Source: UBA4408 sp002389785
Lineage (GTDB): Bacteria > Bacteroidota > Bacteroidia > UBA4408
Direction: 5' to 3'
Assembly (NCBI GenBank): GCA_035438985.1
Contig: DAORJK010000013.1
Location: 1 to 64,000, forward strand
DNA: 64,000 bases
Position 1 is the first letter of the stretch. Each line of letters begins with the position of its first letter. The translations under genes and the position numbers were made by a program. The notes under the pieces are model-generated. The model was given only the letters and a program-made list of their open reading frames with translations, was not told the origin of the DNA and did not search any database. This document shows, piece by piece, positions 1 through 9,274 of the stretch.

Positions 1-3000
1 CGATAATCCTGCGCTCCCAATACACTTACACAATTTACTGGAGTCGCAAAAGTTGGCAAAGTATAGTTGCAATAGCTGTTTGCTAACTTTGTAAGCGGAG
101 ATGCTGGCGTTGTTACATTGCAAGCAGCACCATATTCACCCCAAGTATTTCCAATTTTTAGCTTTACCTTAACACTATATGTAGTTGAATATTTTACGTA
201 TGGTGAAGTTATGTAAGTCATTAAGAAACTTGTAACTGCAGAATTCCTTTGAGTTTCAATAACAGTGTTGTTAGATTGGTCAGTAAATTCATATTTGTAA
301 TCATTGATTAGACAAATTCCTGTTGTATTTGTATAAATTAATTGGCTTAAATCTGTCAAAGTACCACCACAAGATGCACCAGTTAGGCCTCTAACTGGCA
401 CAGGTCTAACATAAACTTCACAAGCAGCCCCGAATGGTGACCAAACTCCACCTACGAAAGCAGATACAGTTACAGAATAACTATGACCCAATACCAAAGG
501 ATTGGTACCCAAAAATTGATATACTTTAGGGTTGGCTGTTGTTAATGTATAATCCTGTGAGAAAGATAAATTTATATTCTCGAATCTGAATTTATAGCTG
601 GTTGCTCCAGTATAAGGTACACAATGTAAAGTGTCACAGGTGTAAAGGCTATCGCCACAAGAGGCTACTGTTAAACGTGTTGTTTTTATTAAGCTAACTT
701 TTAAATCATCTAATCCCAAAGTACCTTGATGTGCTGAACTATTGGCATGCAGACCCACAAAGTATACCATACTAGCTGGTGCAATAAAATCACCTGAATC
801 GCTTACACAATTTGTACTTGTTATACTACTGTTGATTATTGAAGCTGTGGTAAGCATTGTTGCAGCATTAGCACTTTCAGAAACAAAGCTCTCAATGCTT
901 TCGGTAAAACCGCTTTCTGTTTTTGCCTTGTATTTAACACGATAGAGTTCACCTGAAGTTAAGTTTAATGGATGCGAATAAACCCAATCATCTTTTGTTG
1001 TTGAGTTATTCGGATTTTTCGAAATGGCTATACTATTGTTTCCAGAACAAGAAACATTTGATTCAGTCTCCCAAATAAAATTATCCAAAGGAAAATTTTC
1101 ATTGCTTACAGTTATTCCGCATGGCAAAACTGGTGCTGTAACCCCATCAAAATTCTCATAATATGGATTAGCAAGAGTTGGTGTAAAGGAAACAGAATTA
1201 CCTGAAGTGAATGAACCAATAATGCAGCCACTTAATGGTTCATGGTGATTGTTATAAGGTATTACTTTGAAATAATGTACTGTATTAGGAGTTAAAAATG
1301 TCGGAAGAGAATAACTTGTGATATTTCCTATATCTAAAGTATCTATGATATTGTTCGGGGCACTTGTCCCACCACCATTAGTTCCAAGCATTAAATAATA
1401 ACCTGCTGCACATCCAGCAGGAGAAGACCAACTTAAAGAAGTTGCGGTTACACATCCGTTGTTAATTACATTTACATTTACACAAGTTGGAGATGTTATT
1501 AGCGAATCCTCTGTATAAGTTGTATAAGAACCATTTCCTAATGTGTCCATAATTAAACATGTAATTGCTCCACCGGATGTAATTACAGGACCCCAATTTA
1601 CAGAAATGATATTGCCATTTTGTGTATAGCTTGTTCCAGCTGGAACAGTCCATGTATAAGTTGCACCATTGGTTACAGGAACGCTGTATTCTTTAATTAA
1701 ATCACAGATGGAATTAGAACTATCAGCAATCAAGGTATCAGAAGGATATTTGAAACAATCTTCATTCTCTAAAAAAATTTCATTTGAGAAATAGGATAAC
1801 ATTGTACGAGCTGATGGAACCGCAGGACCACCTGTAGAATAGCACTCGTTGGCAAGAATACCTAAATCCTCAATCATATTTACAAGCCAAGCACTGTCAC
1901 CTAAGAGTGTTGTATCAATATGATAAGCTATATAGTAAGAATTATACTTTTTTAAATTTTCTTCTATATGATTATTTTGAGTAATAGCTTGATTTTCTGA
2001 TTGAGCTTGCGACCAATTTCCATTTATCATAGAAACATTTACTTCATAAAACTTGCCAATATTTGTAGTGTACAATGAATCCTTTAAATTAAGTATAATG
2101 CTATCAGTTGGGCTAAAAGCACTATCTTTCATCAGTTTCTCATAAGAACTGTTTGCATACAGCCATTTTGCTTCCGAAGCCAACGTTTGGAAATTTATAA
2201 CATTGCCTGCTTGTTTTCTCATGAAATCCAATTCTTCGGATGTTAAAATGTTTGAAAGAGATGATGAAGGTGGGTTACTAGTACTACTTCCACTGCATGT
2301 TACACCACTTGAGCCACTAGTAGCTGATGGTGTTGGAACATTAATAGATAAAGGTGTTGGAGTAATATTAATTGGGTAATAAGGGACATTGTTATTGCGC
2401 ACATAAAAAGTAGGCTTCGGAAGAATCGCACTAATATTTTTAATATCATAAGAAGGTCCTCCTGAATTATTCCACTTATTATCACTAGCCTTTGTAGAAG
2501 TTCCTTGAGCACCAATTTTTGTATTTGGCAAAATAGTTACACCTGTTGTGTAAGTCGATAAGGTATTGTTGTGTAAAATACCATTAGCATTAAATTTTGG
2601 ACTACAATCCCCACTAAAAACAATGCTGTTACCTAGGTCATAAATGGTGTTGCAGTTTATTATTGACGATATCGAAGAATTGTTATAAATCCCTGTTATA
2701 CTTGTGTGAAATTTGCTATTGCTATTGATAATGTTTTCTGCGATATATGAATTATTAACTTTTAGAACATATATTCCTCGTTGAATAGGAGCGGCTATTT
2801 TTTTTCTTAAATTAATAGTGTTGGACATAATCGACACATCCCAGACATAATTAAAGTTCAATAGTTCAATTCCATTATCCACACTCGTAATTTCATTTCT
2901 ATCTACACTAATATATGATGGGAATATATCATAACTAATAACCGTTTTTAATGTAATAGCATTTAAGCAGTTTTCGTAACTTGAATTAGTACTGATTTTA

Positions 3001-5486
3001 TTTAATGAAAAATTAGCAAAATTAACAAGAGGTGCAGTCTGAGACCATTCGATACCGGTATAGATATTAGTTATGGTGTTGCTGTTACAATAATAGCTAC
3101 TTAGCTGTTTAGTTGTAAATTTAATTCCCAATCTACCAATATAATTTTGAGTATTCTGACTACTTCCATATCCTGGAGTTTTTGTGATTATATTGCCACT
3201 AACAATTGCATTTGCAGATTCAGAAATTAAGGCTCCAATACCACAATCTTTAAAGGTGTTTCGTTCGTTAGGATAAGAGCCACCTATTTGAGTATTAAAT
3301 TTTGTTACATTGTTTGTAATTGGATTGTTTACCCAAACTCCAATACCTTTAGTATAATTCATTCCGAAAAGGCTAAAATCATTTCCTGGCATTTCTTGAA
3401 ATGTATTATTGACAATTTTTATATTACTAGCATAAGTTTGTATGCCATAATTATGATTGTCAAATAAGTTTCCTTTAGTAGCATAGTTGTTTGTAGCATC
3501 ACCAATTGTAATTGCATATGTATTAGAAGTTGCCGGTGTTGTACCAATAGCATCGTAAATTCTAATTCCTGATTCACTGCGTTTATCAGGGGCTGTGGAA
3601 GTTGGATAATAAACTAAATCTGATTTTTGAAATGAATTCAAATTAGTTGTTGTTGATCCGTTTCTTAAGGTATTAGCAAAAGTATAAAGATTAGCTGGAT
3701 GAGGTAGATAACGACAAGTGAATACTGAGGAAGCCACATATCCATTATAAATTAAATTCGCATTAGCTGCAAAAATCTCAACATCACGTAAATTTTTATT
3801 AAAAACGGAAGAAACAATTGAAAAACCTGATGTAGAATTAGACTTTATTGCTATTAGAGCATTTTCAATAAATGATGAATTGCAATTTATTATAGCGTTT
3901 GAGATTAATGTAATTCCGCCCCACATTGCCTTACAACCTTGGAGGTGACAACCATTCAAAGTTAGTACCTTACCTGCTGCAACATCAATTTTTGCTCCAG
4001 ACTCAAAATACATTCGGCAATCTGTAAGAGTTATATCATTGTTAATGGTTAAAGTATAGCCAGCGTTAACAAAAAAAACATCCCCTGTATTTATATTTAA
4101 AGTGGTAATATCGGTGTTGGAGTTTATTAAGTGATTAGGACTTACGCAACATTTAGTGGTATTAAAATTGGGAAATGAAAATGTTGTGCTTCCTGAACAA
4201 TAAGGATATGGCGTGTTAGAATAAACAACATAAGTACCTGAACTTGTTGGTGTAAATTGGAATGATGAGCAATTAGAATTTAGGCAGTTCCCAATCAATG
4301 GAAGCTGCTGTTGACCAGCGAAATTCGAATACCATGAATAGTTTAATAAAGGATCATTGGGTACAACATTTACAATAGTTGGTTGACCTTCACATGCATT
4401 AGATACCACTGTTACATTTTGATCTTTAGCAAGGCCAAATGACATATCATCCATACCAAAATCATATCCATTTAAATTTGGCCCTCCGTTACAATATATA
4501 TGTATGTTAACCTTTGTGGTTTGAGGTTGGAGTTGAATACAATATCTATGTTTTGTCCAGTTAGGATTATCTGCAATATTATTTCCTATACTACTATTTA
4601 ATACTAAATTTGATCCATTATACTCTTCAATAATTACTTCTAATCCAGCAAAATCAGTAGAATTAGTTCCATTAACATTTCTTAAAAAATATTCAAAAAC
4701 ATATTCCTTATTGCCAGTTACTGCTATATTATCTTGGCTCCAAGCAATTGTAGTGGCAGAAAATGATTTCATGCAATCTCCAACAAATAAATAACCATTA
4801 CCTGCATTGGTTGTATGATCTGTAATATTACCAAACGGAATAAGTAATGTTGAATTGTTTATAATGGTATATCTATCCTGTGAGGATGGGTTTATGCATA
4901 GAGGTGTTAAACTTGTAGTAATACCTCCACTTAATCTTCTAAAATTAGTGCAGCCAGAAACTACTAGCGAATTTTCGAAATCCCCATTAGTAATTAAATT
5001 CGGTCCGCACATTTCATCAATACAGTTTTCAGTCCAAGTTTGCGATTGAGTTATTTTAGTAATTGAAAAAGAAAAGTTGGTATTTATGGTAAATGATTTG
5101 ATTTTAAAGTAATAATCAATATTCGCACTTAGTCCTTCAAATGAATGATTAATTATTGTATCTCGACTTGAATTGTAAACAAGATGAGTAACTTGTGCTA
5201 AGTAGCCTGGGGTACCTGTATAAAGTGTAATCTCTTTTATTTTTGAATGGTTGATATCTGGTAAAGGATTTTGAAACAACAATTTGGTGGAGTTGGATGT
5301 TACTTTTATCCAATAAGTTCCGTCGGAATTAGAAACATAGCAATCAACAATCGATGTTGAATCGCTTGGTGTGTATGTCAAAGCAAGTGAGTCACTTTGG
5401 CCAATTGCCATTGATTTTCCAATTAACGAAAAAAGGATAAATAATACTAAAGCTAATTGACGAATAATTTCATTTTGTGTTTTCAT
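1..5486 (-). CDS. Very large secreted beta-helix-type surface protein, 3' end outside the window
   Basis: The minus frame is open from an ATG at 5486 to the window edge, at least 1,828 residues; I sampled the frame at several points and found no stop. The N-terminus has a basic start (MKTQNEIIRQ) and a hydrophobic stretch ending near the sequence KSMAIGQ, a likely signal peptide. Roughly residues 460-1000 are Asn/Ile/Val/Thr-rich with irregular repeats of short strands, which fits a right-handed parallel beta-helix. The later part has Cys-containing Ig/fibronectin-like segments (for example VKLKIGNTWGEYGAAC) as in Bacteroidota adhesins. A T9SS sorting domain would be expected at the missing C-terminus. 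It is probably exported to the cell surface. No catalytic motif was recognised and the function is unknown. Confidence 0.85.
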   Translation of the reverse strand, partial: MKTQNEIIRQLALVLFILFSLIGKSMAIGQSDSLALTYTPSDSTSIVDCYVSNSDGTYWIKVTSNSTKLLFQNPLPDINHSKIKEITLYTGTPGYLAQVTHLVYNSSRDTIINHSFEGLSANIDYYFKIKSFTINTNFSFSITKITQSQTWTENCIDEMCGPNLITNGDFENSLVVSGCTNFRRLSGGITTSLTPLCINPSSQDRYTIINNSTLLIPFGNITDHTTNAGNGYLFVGDCMKSFSATTIAWSQDNIAVTGNKEYVFEYFLRNVNGTNSTDFAGLEVIIEEYNGSNLVLNSSIGNNIADNPNWTKHRYCIQLQPQTTKVNIHIYCNGGPNLNGYDFGMDDMSFGLAKDQNVTVVSNACEGQPTIVNVVPNDPLLNYSWYSNFAGQQQLPLIGNCLNSNCSSFQFTPTSSGTYVVYSNTPYPYCSGSTTFSFPNFNTTKCCVSPNHLINSNTDITTLNINTGDVFFVNAGYTLTINNDITLTDCRMYFESGAKIDVAAGKVLTLNGCHLQGCKAMWGGITLISNAIINCNSSFIENALIAIKSNSTSGFSIVSSVFNKNLRDVEIFAANANLIYNGYVASSVFTCRYLPHPANLYTFANTLRNGSTTTNLNSFQKSDLVYYPTSTAPDKRSESGIRIYDAIGTTPATSNTYAITIGDATNNYATKGNLFDNHNYGIQTYASNIKIVNNTFQEMPGNDFSLFGMNYTKGIGVWVNNPITNNVTKFNTQIGGSYPNERNTFKDCGIGALISESANAIVSGNIITKTPGYGSSQNTQNYIGRLGIKFTTKQLSSYYCNSNTITNIYTGIEWSQTAPLVNFANFSLNKISTNSSYENCLNAITLKTVISYDIFPSYISVDRNEITSVDNGIELLNFNYVWDVSIMSNTINLRKKIAAPIQRGIYVLKVNNSYIAENIINSNSKFHTSITGIYNNSSISSIINCNTIYDLGNSIVFSGDCSPKFNANGILHNNTLSTYTTGVTILPNTKIGAQGTSTKASDNKWNNSGGPSYDIKNISAILPKPTFYVRNNNVPYYPINITPTPLSINVPTPSATSGSSGVTCSGSSTSNPPSSSLSNILTSEELDFMRKQAGNVINFQTLASEAKWLYANSSYEKLMKDSAFSPTDSIILNLKDSLYTTNIGKFYEVNVSMINGNWSQAQSENQAITQNNHIEENLKKYNSYYIAYHIDTTLLGDSAWLVNMIEDLGILANECYSTGGPAVPSARTMLSYFSNEIFLENEDCFKYPSDTLIADSSNSICDLIKEYSVPVTNGATYTWTVPAGTSYTQNGNIISVNWGPVITSGGAITCLIMDTLGNGSYTTYTEDSLITSPTCVNVNVINNGCVTATSLSWSSPAGCAAGYYLMLGTNGGGTSAPNNIIDTLDIGNITSYSLPTFLTPNTVHYFKVIPYNNHHEPLSGCIIGSFTSGNSVSFTPTLANPYYENFDGVTAPVLPCGITVSNENFPLDNFIWETESNVSCSGNNSIAISKNPNNSTTKDDWVYSHPLNLTSGELYRVKYKAKTESGFTESIESFVSESANAATMLTTASIINSSITSTNCVSDSGDFIAPASMVYFVGLHANSSAHQGTLGLDDLKVSLIKTTRLTVASCGDSLYTCDTLHCVPYTGATSYKFRFENINLSFSQDYTLTTANPKVYQFLGTNPLVLGHSYSVTVSAFVGGVWSPFGAACEVYVRPVPVRGLTGASCGGTLTDLSQLIYTNTTGICLINDYKYEFTDQSNNTVIETQRNSAVTSFLMTYITSPYVKYSTTYSVKVKLKIGNTWGEYGAACNVTTPASPLTKLANSYCNYTLPTFATPVNCVSVLGAQDY

Positions 5487-5990
5487 ATTTTATGTCATTT
5501 TAGGTATGTAACTTTTTTGGACTTTAAAATTGAATTTTTAAATTAGATCTTCTATTTTTCACCATGTACATATGGTATTTAAAATAAATTTGTTAAAATT
5601 TGTAAAACGATTTGAAAATCAAATATAAAATTCTTTTAATGATTTACAACAAAATAACGTCCCAAAGAAGAATTTAAAATAACAAACAAGTGTTGTAGAT
5701 TTATAATCAAAACATTACTGAATAAGACCTTGGAAGAAATCGAAAGGAAACCTTTGGAAAAGGTGGTAATTATATCATTGTCCGACTAAAAATTAATGAT
5801 TCACTTTAATTACAATGCTTTCAGAGGTTTCAGTTTTTCGAAAAAATACCTCAAAAAAGAGTATTTAGGTTCTGTATAAATTTTTTGCGCGCTGGTGGCC
5901 CCCTAATGTTAGAGCGCAGAAAATATTTTCTCGAACGCTTGACCCAAAATTTAATGCATTTGGGCTCTTCAAAAATATTTATGATATTAT
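5487..5990. other. Non-coding spacer upstream of the giant surface gene
   Basis: This AT-rich spacer has no convincing complete gene. It presumably holds the promoter of the minus-strand giant gene. It also contains a decayed copy of a small repeated gene (about 5721-5789), listed separately. Confidence 0.6.
5721..5789 (+). pseudogene. Decayed copy A of the 'TIEEIE' mini-gene
   Basis: The plus frame reads KTLEEIERKPLEKVVIIS followed by LSD and a stop at 5787-5789. This matches the core of the small gene at 7780 (ITIEEIEKKLREKIRSVIS) and of the copy at 10675 (TTIEEIERKLYEIIRMVIS). The DNA is also alike (gaagaaatcgaaaggaaac). No start codon lies in frame just upstream, so it looks like a remnant. 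It is one of three same-strand copies within 5 kb. Confidence 0.5.
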
Positions 5991-6021
5991 TTGAAATTGA
6001 TCAAAACGAAAGTTATATTTG
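5991..6021 (+). promoter_or_regulatory. Bacteroidota-type promoter for the 47-aa gene
   Basis: TTG at 5991-5993 is separated by 20 bp from TATATTTG at 6014-6021. This is a good match to the Bacteroidota -33/-7 consensus (TTG-N17-23-TAnnTTTG). Transcription would start near 6028, about 55 nt before the small gene at 6083. Confidence 0.55.
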
Positions 6022-6082
6022 TAGTAGTTATATTCTTGCGCAAGAAAATTTATATTTCCATTAAACAATTAAATTTTCAAAA

Positions 6083-6226
6083 GTGAATAAAACTAAAGAG
6101 CAAAAAAATCATGAGTCAGACATTTCGAATCCTAATAAAGGGGAAAATGGAACGAATGTGACTTATGATAAAAATCAAGGCGACAGGGGGAAACAGCTGA
6201 ATCCCAACCAGAAGCAAAAAAAGTAA
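6083..6226 (+). CDS. Small hydrophilic protein, 47 aa, GTG start
   Basis: The frame opens with GTG at 6083 and stops with TAA at 6224-6226. An in-frame stop at 6062 excludes a much longer form, and no ATG is available. The product is very polar, with NPNKGENGTN, YDKNQGDRGKQ and NPNQKQKK; from memory it resembles short Asn/Gly/Lys-rich hypothetical proteins of Bacteroidota. A good promoter lies just upstream and a strong hairpin lies 155 nt downstream, so this looks like an independent small transcription unit. The long 3' region could itself have an RNA role. Function unknown. Confidence 0.5.
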   Translation: MNKTKEQKNHESDISNPNKGENGTNVTYDKNQGDRGKQLNPNQKQKK

Positions 6227-6381
6227 AACGGGTTTCATTTCTTATGAAACCACCGCCCTGCGCAGAGTATGGCAGGGTTCGTCCGGAACCTCTCTAAGTT
6301 ACTGGACCATGTGGATTGAGGCATCAGGTGCTTCTCCAAATTAAATGGGTTGGACACGCCAACCATGTAAAATACGATCGT

Positions 6382-6423
6382 AAACAACAAGAGCCACGAA
6401 GACGTCCGTGGCTCTTGTTGTTT
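6382..6423. terminator. Strong hairpin terminator
   Basis: A perfect 17-bp stem (6382-6398 with 6407-6423) closes an 8-nt loop. The arms are A-rich on the left and T-rich on the right, so it can work in both directions. It separates the small plus-strand unit from the minus-strand gene ending at 6429. Confidence 0.85.
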
Positions 6424-6428
6424 TAATT

Positions 6429-6872
6429 TCAACCCTGTCTCAAAGCAGGAATTAATGGGTCCAACTTCTTTTCTAAGAACACCTCAACCGCTGCGACCCA
6501 ATGATAATCTTTTATATCAATTACATTAAACAAAATCACCTCTACATCATCAGATGATTCCAAGTCTTTAATAGAATGAATATCATTCCGAGTATTGTCC
6601 CTGATGTGTTGTAACACCCTCAATCGACTGTTTTCAAAATGCCGTCCCAAACGGTAAACATTTCCTTTGCTATAAAAAACATACACGCCTGGATGCCAGA
6701 TGATGTCAATCTTTTCGCAGATATGCTCTGCCTTCCTTACATTCTCTGCATTAAACTTTTGACCTTTTAAGACACGAATAATCTCAAACTTTGTAAGTAT
6801 AGGATTGAACTCATCCTTAAATGTTTTTATTATTTGATCCAGGCTTTTGATTTCTTTCAGCTTTTCAACCAT
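6429..6872 (-). CDS. GIY-YIG-like nuclease domain protein
   Basis: 147 residues. A GIY-YIG-like core is visible: GVYVFY at residues 62-67 in place of GIY, YRLG at 73-76 in place of YIG, then Arg residues at 83-85 (SRLRVL). Near the C-terminus Glu130 or Glu134, followed by LDPLIP, is a candidate for the metal-binding Glu. GIY-YIG domains cut DNA in repair, restriction and mobile elements. The first 55 residues are a helical extension I do not recognise. The gene stands alone and ends at the hairpin at 6382-6423. The motifs are divergent, so activity is uncertain. Confidence 0.6.
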   Translation of the reverse strand: MVEKLKEIKSLDQIIKTFKDEFNPILTKFEIIRVLKGQKFNAENVRKAEHICEKIDIIWHPGVYVFYSKGNVYRLGRHFENSRLRVLQHIRDNTRNDIHSIKDLESSDDVEVILFNVIDIKDYHWVAAVEVFLEKKLDPLIPALRQG

Positions 6873-7000
6873 AGTTTTAGGATTTACATTTACAATTGTT
6901 GGCTGTTTTTATTCCAAATTTATTCTTAATTAGAAGGTTCTTATCATCAGGCATTTGAGCTCGGTATTTCCATCAGGGCCAAGTAACCATGTTTTAATGG

Positions 7001-7726
7001 CTATATAGACTCATAAGATATACCCATTTCTGCCAAAAGCTTTCTAACCTCTACTTCTATTTGTTCTTTTTTAGCAGGCCAAATCCTGTTTAAAACAAGA
7101 ATAGTATTATATGCGTTTTCACGATCAATGCTTTTTATTTCATCTTTGCTCATGGTGGGGTCAGGAATTCTAACACCTTCTTCACCTATTTCATTAGCCA
7201 ATCTATCAATTTCTGAATTTAATTGAGAGGAAATGGCAAGCAATGATTTTCTAAGGCTATTTCTTGCAGAAACAATTGCTCTTGCATTTATTATCGCGTT
7301 TTCAATTCCCTCAGCAACTCCTCTACGAATCAATTTATCCAATTCATTAACATATATTTTAGGTGCTGCCTTAATTTTCCTTTTTACTTTCCTTTTTGTA
7401 AATAACCACGTAAAAAAACCGATAATTATAGCAACAAGAATTGGAGCGATGATATTGTTGTAAATATCAATTTTATTAGTTAATAGGCTAAGTTTCTCAT
7501 AGCTTGATTTAGCTTCACCAACACAGTTTGCTTTTAATGCTCTATCTAATGAATCCATTTTGGTTTTCAACGAATCCATTTTTTTCATAAATGTATCTGC
7601 TTTAGAGTCGCCTAAATACATTCCCCCTTCAATCGTGGTTACACTTTGTTTTTTAGTTATTGAATCATCCGAAAAGCAAAAATTAGCTATTAGCATGAAT
7701 ATTGCAAAAATGTAAAGCTGTTTCAT
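7001..7726 (-). CDS. Membrane protein with signal peptide and cytoplasmic helical tail
   Basis: 241 residues. An N-terminal signal-like segment (KQLYIFAIFMLIANFCFS) is followed by a helical segment of about 50 residues (MKKMDSLKTKMDSL, likely coiled coil). A single membrane span follows at about residues 90-112 (IIAPILVAIIIGFFTWLF), then a strongly basic stop-transfer RKVKRKIK and a helical C-terminal domain of about 125 residues. No catalytic motif was recognised. It lies in the accessory cluster between two copies of the TIEEIE mini-gene; whether it works with the neighbouring GIY-YIG-like gene is unknown. Confidence 0.7.
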   Translation of the reverse strand: MKQLYIFAIFMLIANFCFSDDSITKKQSVTTIEGGMYLGDSKADTFMKKMDSLKTKMDSLDRALKANCVGEAKSSYEKLSLLTNKIDIYNNIIAPILVAIIIGFFTWLFTKRKVKRKIKAAPKIYVNELDKLIRRGVAEGIENAIINARAIVSARNSLRKSLLAISSQLNSEIDRLANEIGEEGVRIPDPTMSKDEIKSIDRENAYNTILVLNRIWPAKKEQIEVEVRKLLAEMGISYESI

Positions 7727-7779
7727 AATAGTAGATATTGATTACCGAAAGATATCAATTTTTTACACTATTTGTCCTC

Positions 7780-7944
7780 ATGGACAATGATAAAATAACC
7801 ATAGAAGAAATCGAAAAGAAACTTCGAGAAAAGATAAGATCAGTAATTTCAGAGAATCTTTTAACAGAAGCTAATGAAACTTCAGAGTTTTCAGAATCCA
7901 AACAAACTGAAACTCCACTTTCTGAATTATTCTCAATCCATTAA
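7780..7944 (+). CDS. Mini-gene 'TIEEIE', copy B, 54 aa
   Basis: The ATG at 7780 starts MDNDKITIEEIEKKLREKIR and the frame ends at 7944. An in-frame TTG at 7738 would add 14 residues, but the copies are alike only from the ATG region on. The product is a short amphipathic charged helix with a polar tail. Related copies lie at 5721 (remnant) and 10675 (partial), all on the same strand. It lies divergent from the gene starting at 7726 and next to the 3' end of the TIR-like operon. It could be a small antitoxin-like or regulatory peptide, but nothing in the sequence shows this. Confidence 0.5.
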   Translation: MDNDKITIEEIEKKLREKIRSVISENLLTEANETSEFSESKQTETPLSELFSIH

Positions 7945-8091
7945 ATTTTGTATATTTGAATTAGATATCAAATAATGATATGGTTGCTCGAAGACCAATT
8001 AATTCAATTAATTATAGAATTTCATTTAATAATGAGATTCTAAATAAAATATCCGTCTTTTTATAGACTTTACCAATGAGACCAAAATCTT

Positions 8092-9258
8092 CTATTCGCC
8101 TTTGTTAGAAGTCAATAGTTCATCTGGAGGAATCCAGGCTATACCATATAAGCAATTTAATAATGGAAAATCTACTTCCATATTTACAAATATGTACTTC
8201 CCAAACTGTTGAACCTCGGAAGAAATTCTATCCCATTCTTCTACATTGATACTATTGAATCCAACTCCATGATTGGCAGCAATGGGGGTAATATCTTCAA
8301 TTTTAACACCGGAAAAATCAGGAAAACAAAATTTAAGAATCAATTTTTTTGTCTTCTCTGCTGGCTGAACCCCATCATATGCAAAGTACTTTTTACCATT
8401 AATATTAATTGGATGATATTGAACAGAAACTGCCTTCAAATCAAGTTGATTAATATATGGACTGGTAAATTTTCTCGAAAATTTTATGAAATCATTTTTT
8501 TCAGGGTCTGGCATGATGCCTATACTTAGAGCGACTTTATCTGGGCCAATTTCGTCGACAGTTTGATGAAGATTAAATTCCCTAGAACTACTATGAAGTA
8601 TCACTTCATAAATTCCATTAGAAGCTTCTTTTGGATAAGATACTGGAGCGCATGGCCATACTCTGGTCATAATAGGTACATTATTCAATTTTTTATTAAA
8701 CTTTAAAAGTTTTGTTGCAATAACATTCCATGAATAACCATCCTTTGTTGCCTCCAGAGTAATCAAATTTGAGAATTCTTCGTTAAAAAAAGTTCCCGAC
8801 AAGTTTTTGTCAATCTTATTTTCTTTGATGTTTGTTTTTAACTTTTCAAATGAAGTAATAAGACCCGAAATAAATTCATTCTCTCTATGCCTGTTGGTTT
8901 TAAAAGATATCCATGTCCCAATACTTGGTAAAAAGCCAGTTGGTTTAATTTCATCATCATAAATAATTAGTATTGGCTTTTTAAGTGAAAAAGCAAATGC
9001 AATTTCATCCTTTACTGATTCTGGCATATTATATAATTTGGAGTCGACAATCCGATCTCTTTTTGTACAAATTGCAATTAAACAGTTTGATTCTGAAATA
9101 AGCTTATTAACTGCTGGAGCAGGGGTTACATTAGAGGCATGATTAAGGTTTATAGTAATAAAACCAAAAGCTTTACAAACAACTTCAATAAATGTATTAA
9201 TTTCTTTATCCTCTTCTTTGAATGAACAAGAAAGAAATGCTTGGTAATGCTTTTTCAT
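8092..9258 (-). CDS. TIR-like domain protein, third gene of a three-gene operon
   Basis: 388 residues from the ATG at 9258; an in-frame TTG at 9285 would overlap the upstream gene by 11 bp. Residues 1-115 look like a TIR/SEFIR-type fold: YQAFLSCSFKEEDKEI at the start (compare FISYS-x-D), SESNCLIAICTKRD at 56-68, and VKDEIAFAFSLKKPILIIYD at 82-101, where Glu85 could be the NADase Glu. The C-terminal 250 residues are not recognised and could be a sensor. Bacterial TIR proteins in defence systems break down NAD+ or make nucleotide signals on infection. The two upstream genes are tightly packed, so the three probably act together. Confidence 0.6.
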   Translation of the reverse strand: MKKHYQAFLSCSFKEEDKEINTFIEVVCKAFGFITINLNHASNVTPAPAVNKLISESNCLIAICTKRDRIVDSKLYNMPESVKDEIAFAFSLKKPILIIYDDEIKPTGFLPSIGTWISFKTNRHRENEFISGLITSFEKLKTNIKENKIDKNLSGTFFNEEFSNLITLEATKDGYSWNVIATKLLKFNKKLNNVPIMTRVWPCAPVSYPKEASNGIYEVILHSSSREFNLHQTVDEIGPDKVALSIGIMPDPEKNDFIKFSRKFTSPYINQLDLKAVSVQYHPININGKKYFAYDGVQPAEKTKKLILKFCFPDFSGVKIEDITPIAANHGVGFNSINVEEWDRISSEVQQFGKYIFVNMEVDFPLLNCLYGIAWIPPDELLTSNKGE

Positions 9259-9274
9259 AGAACTTTTGAGATAA

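Noticed and set aside
742..2515. Short plus- and minus-strand frames within the giant gene
   Set aside because: They lie in other frames of the long open minus frame, which holds coherent protein sequence at each point sampled.
6235..6432. 65-aa minus-strand frame
   Set aside because: It runs through the strong 17-bp terminator stem at 6382-6423 and has no coding character.
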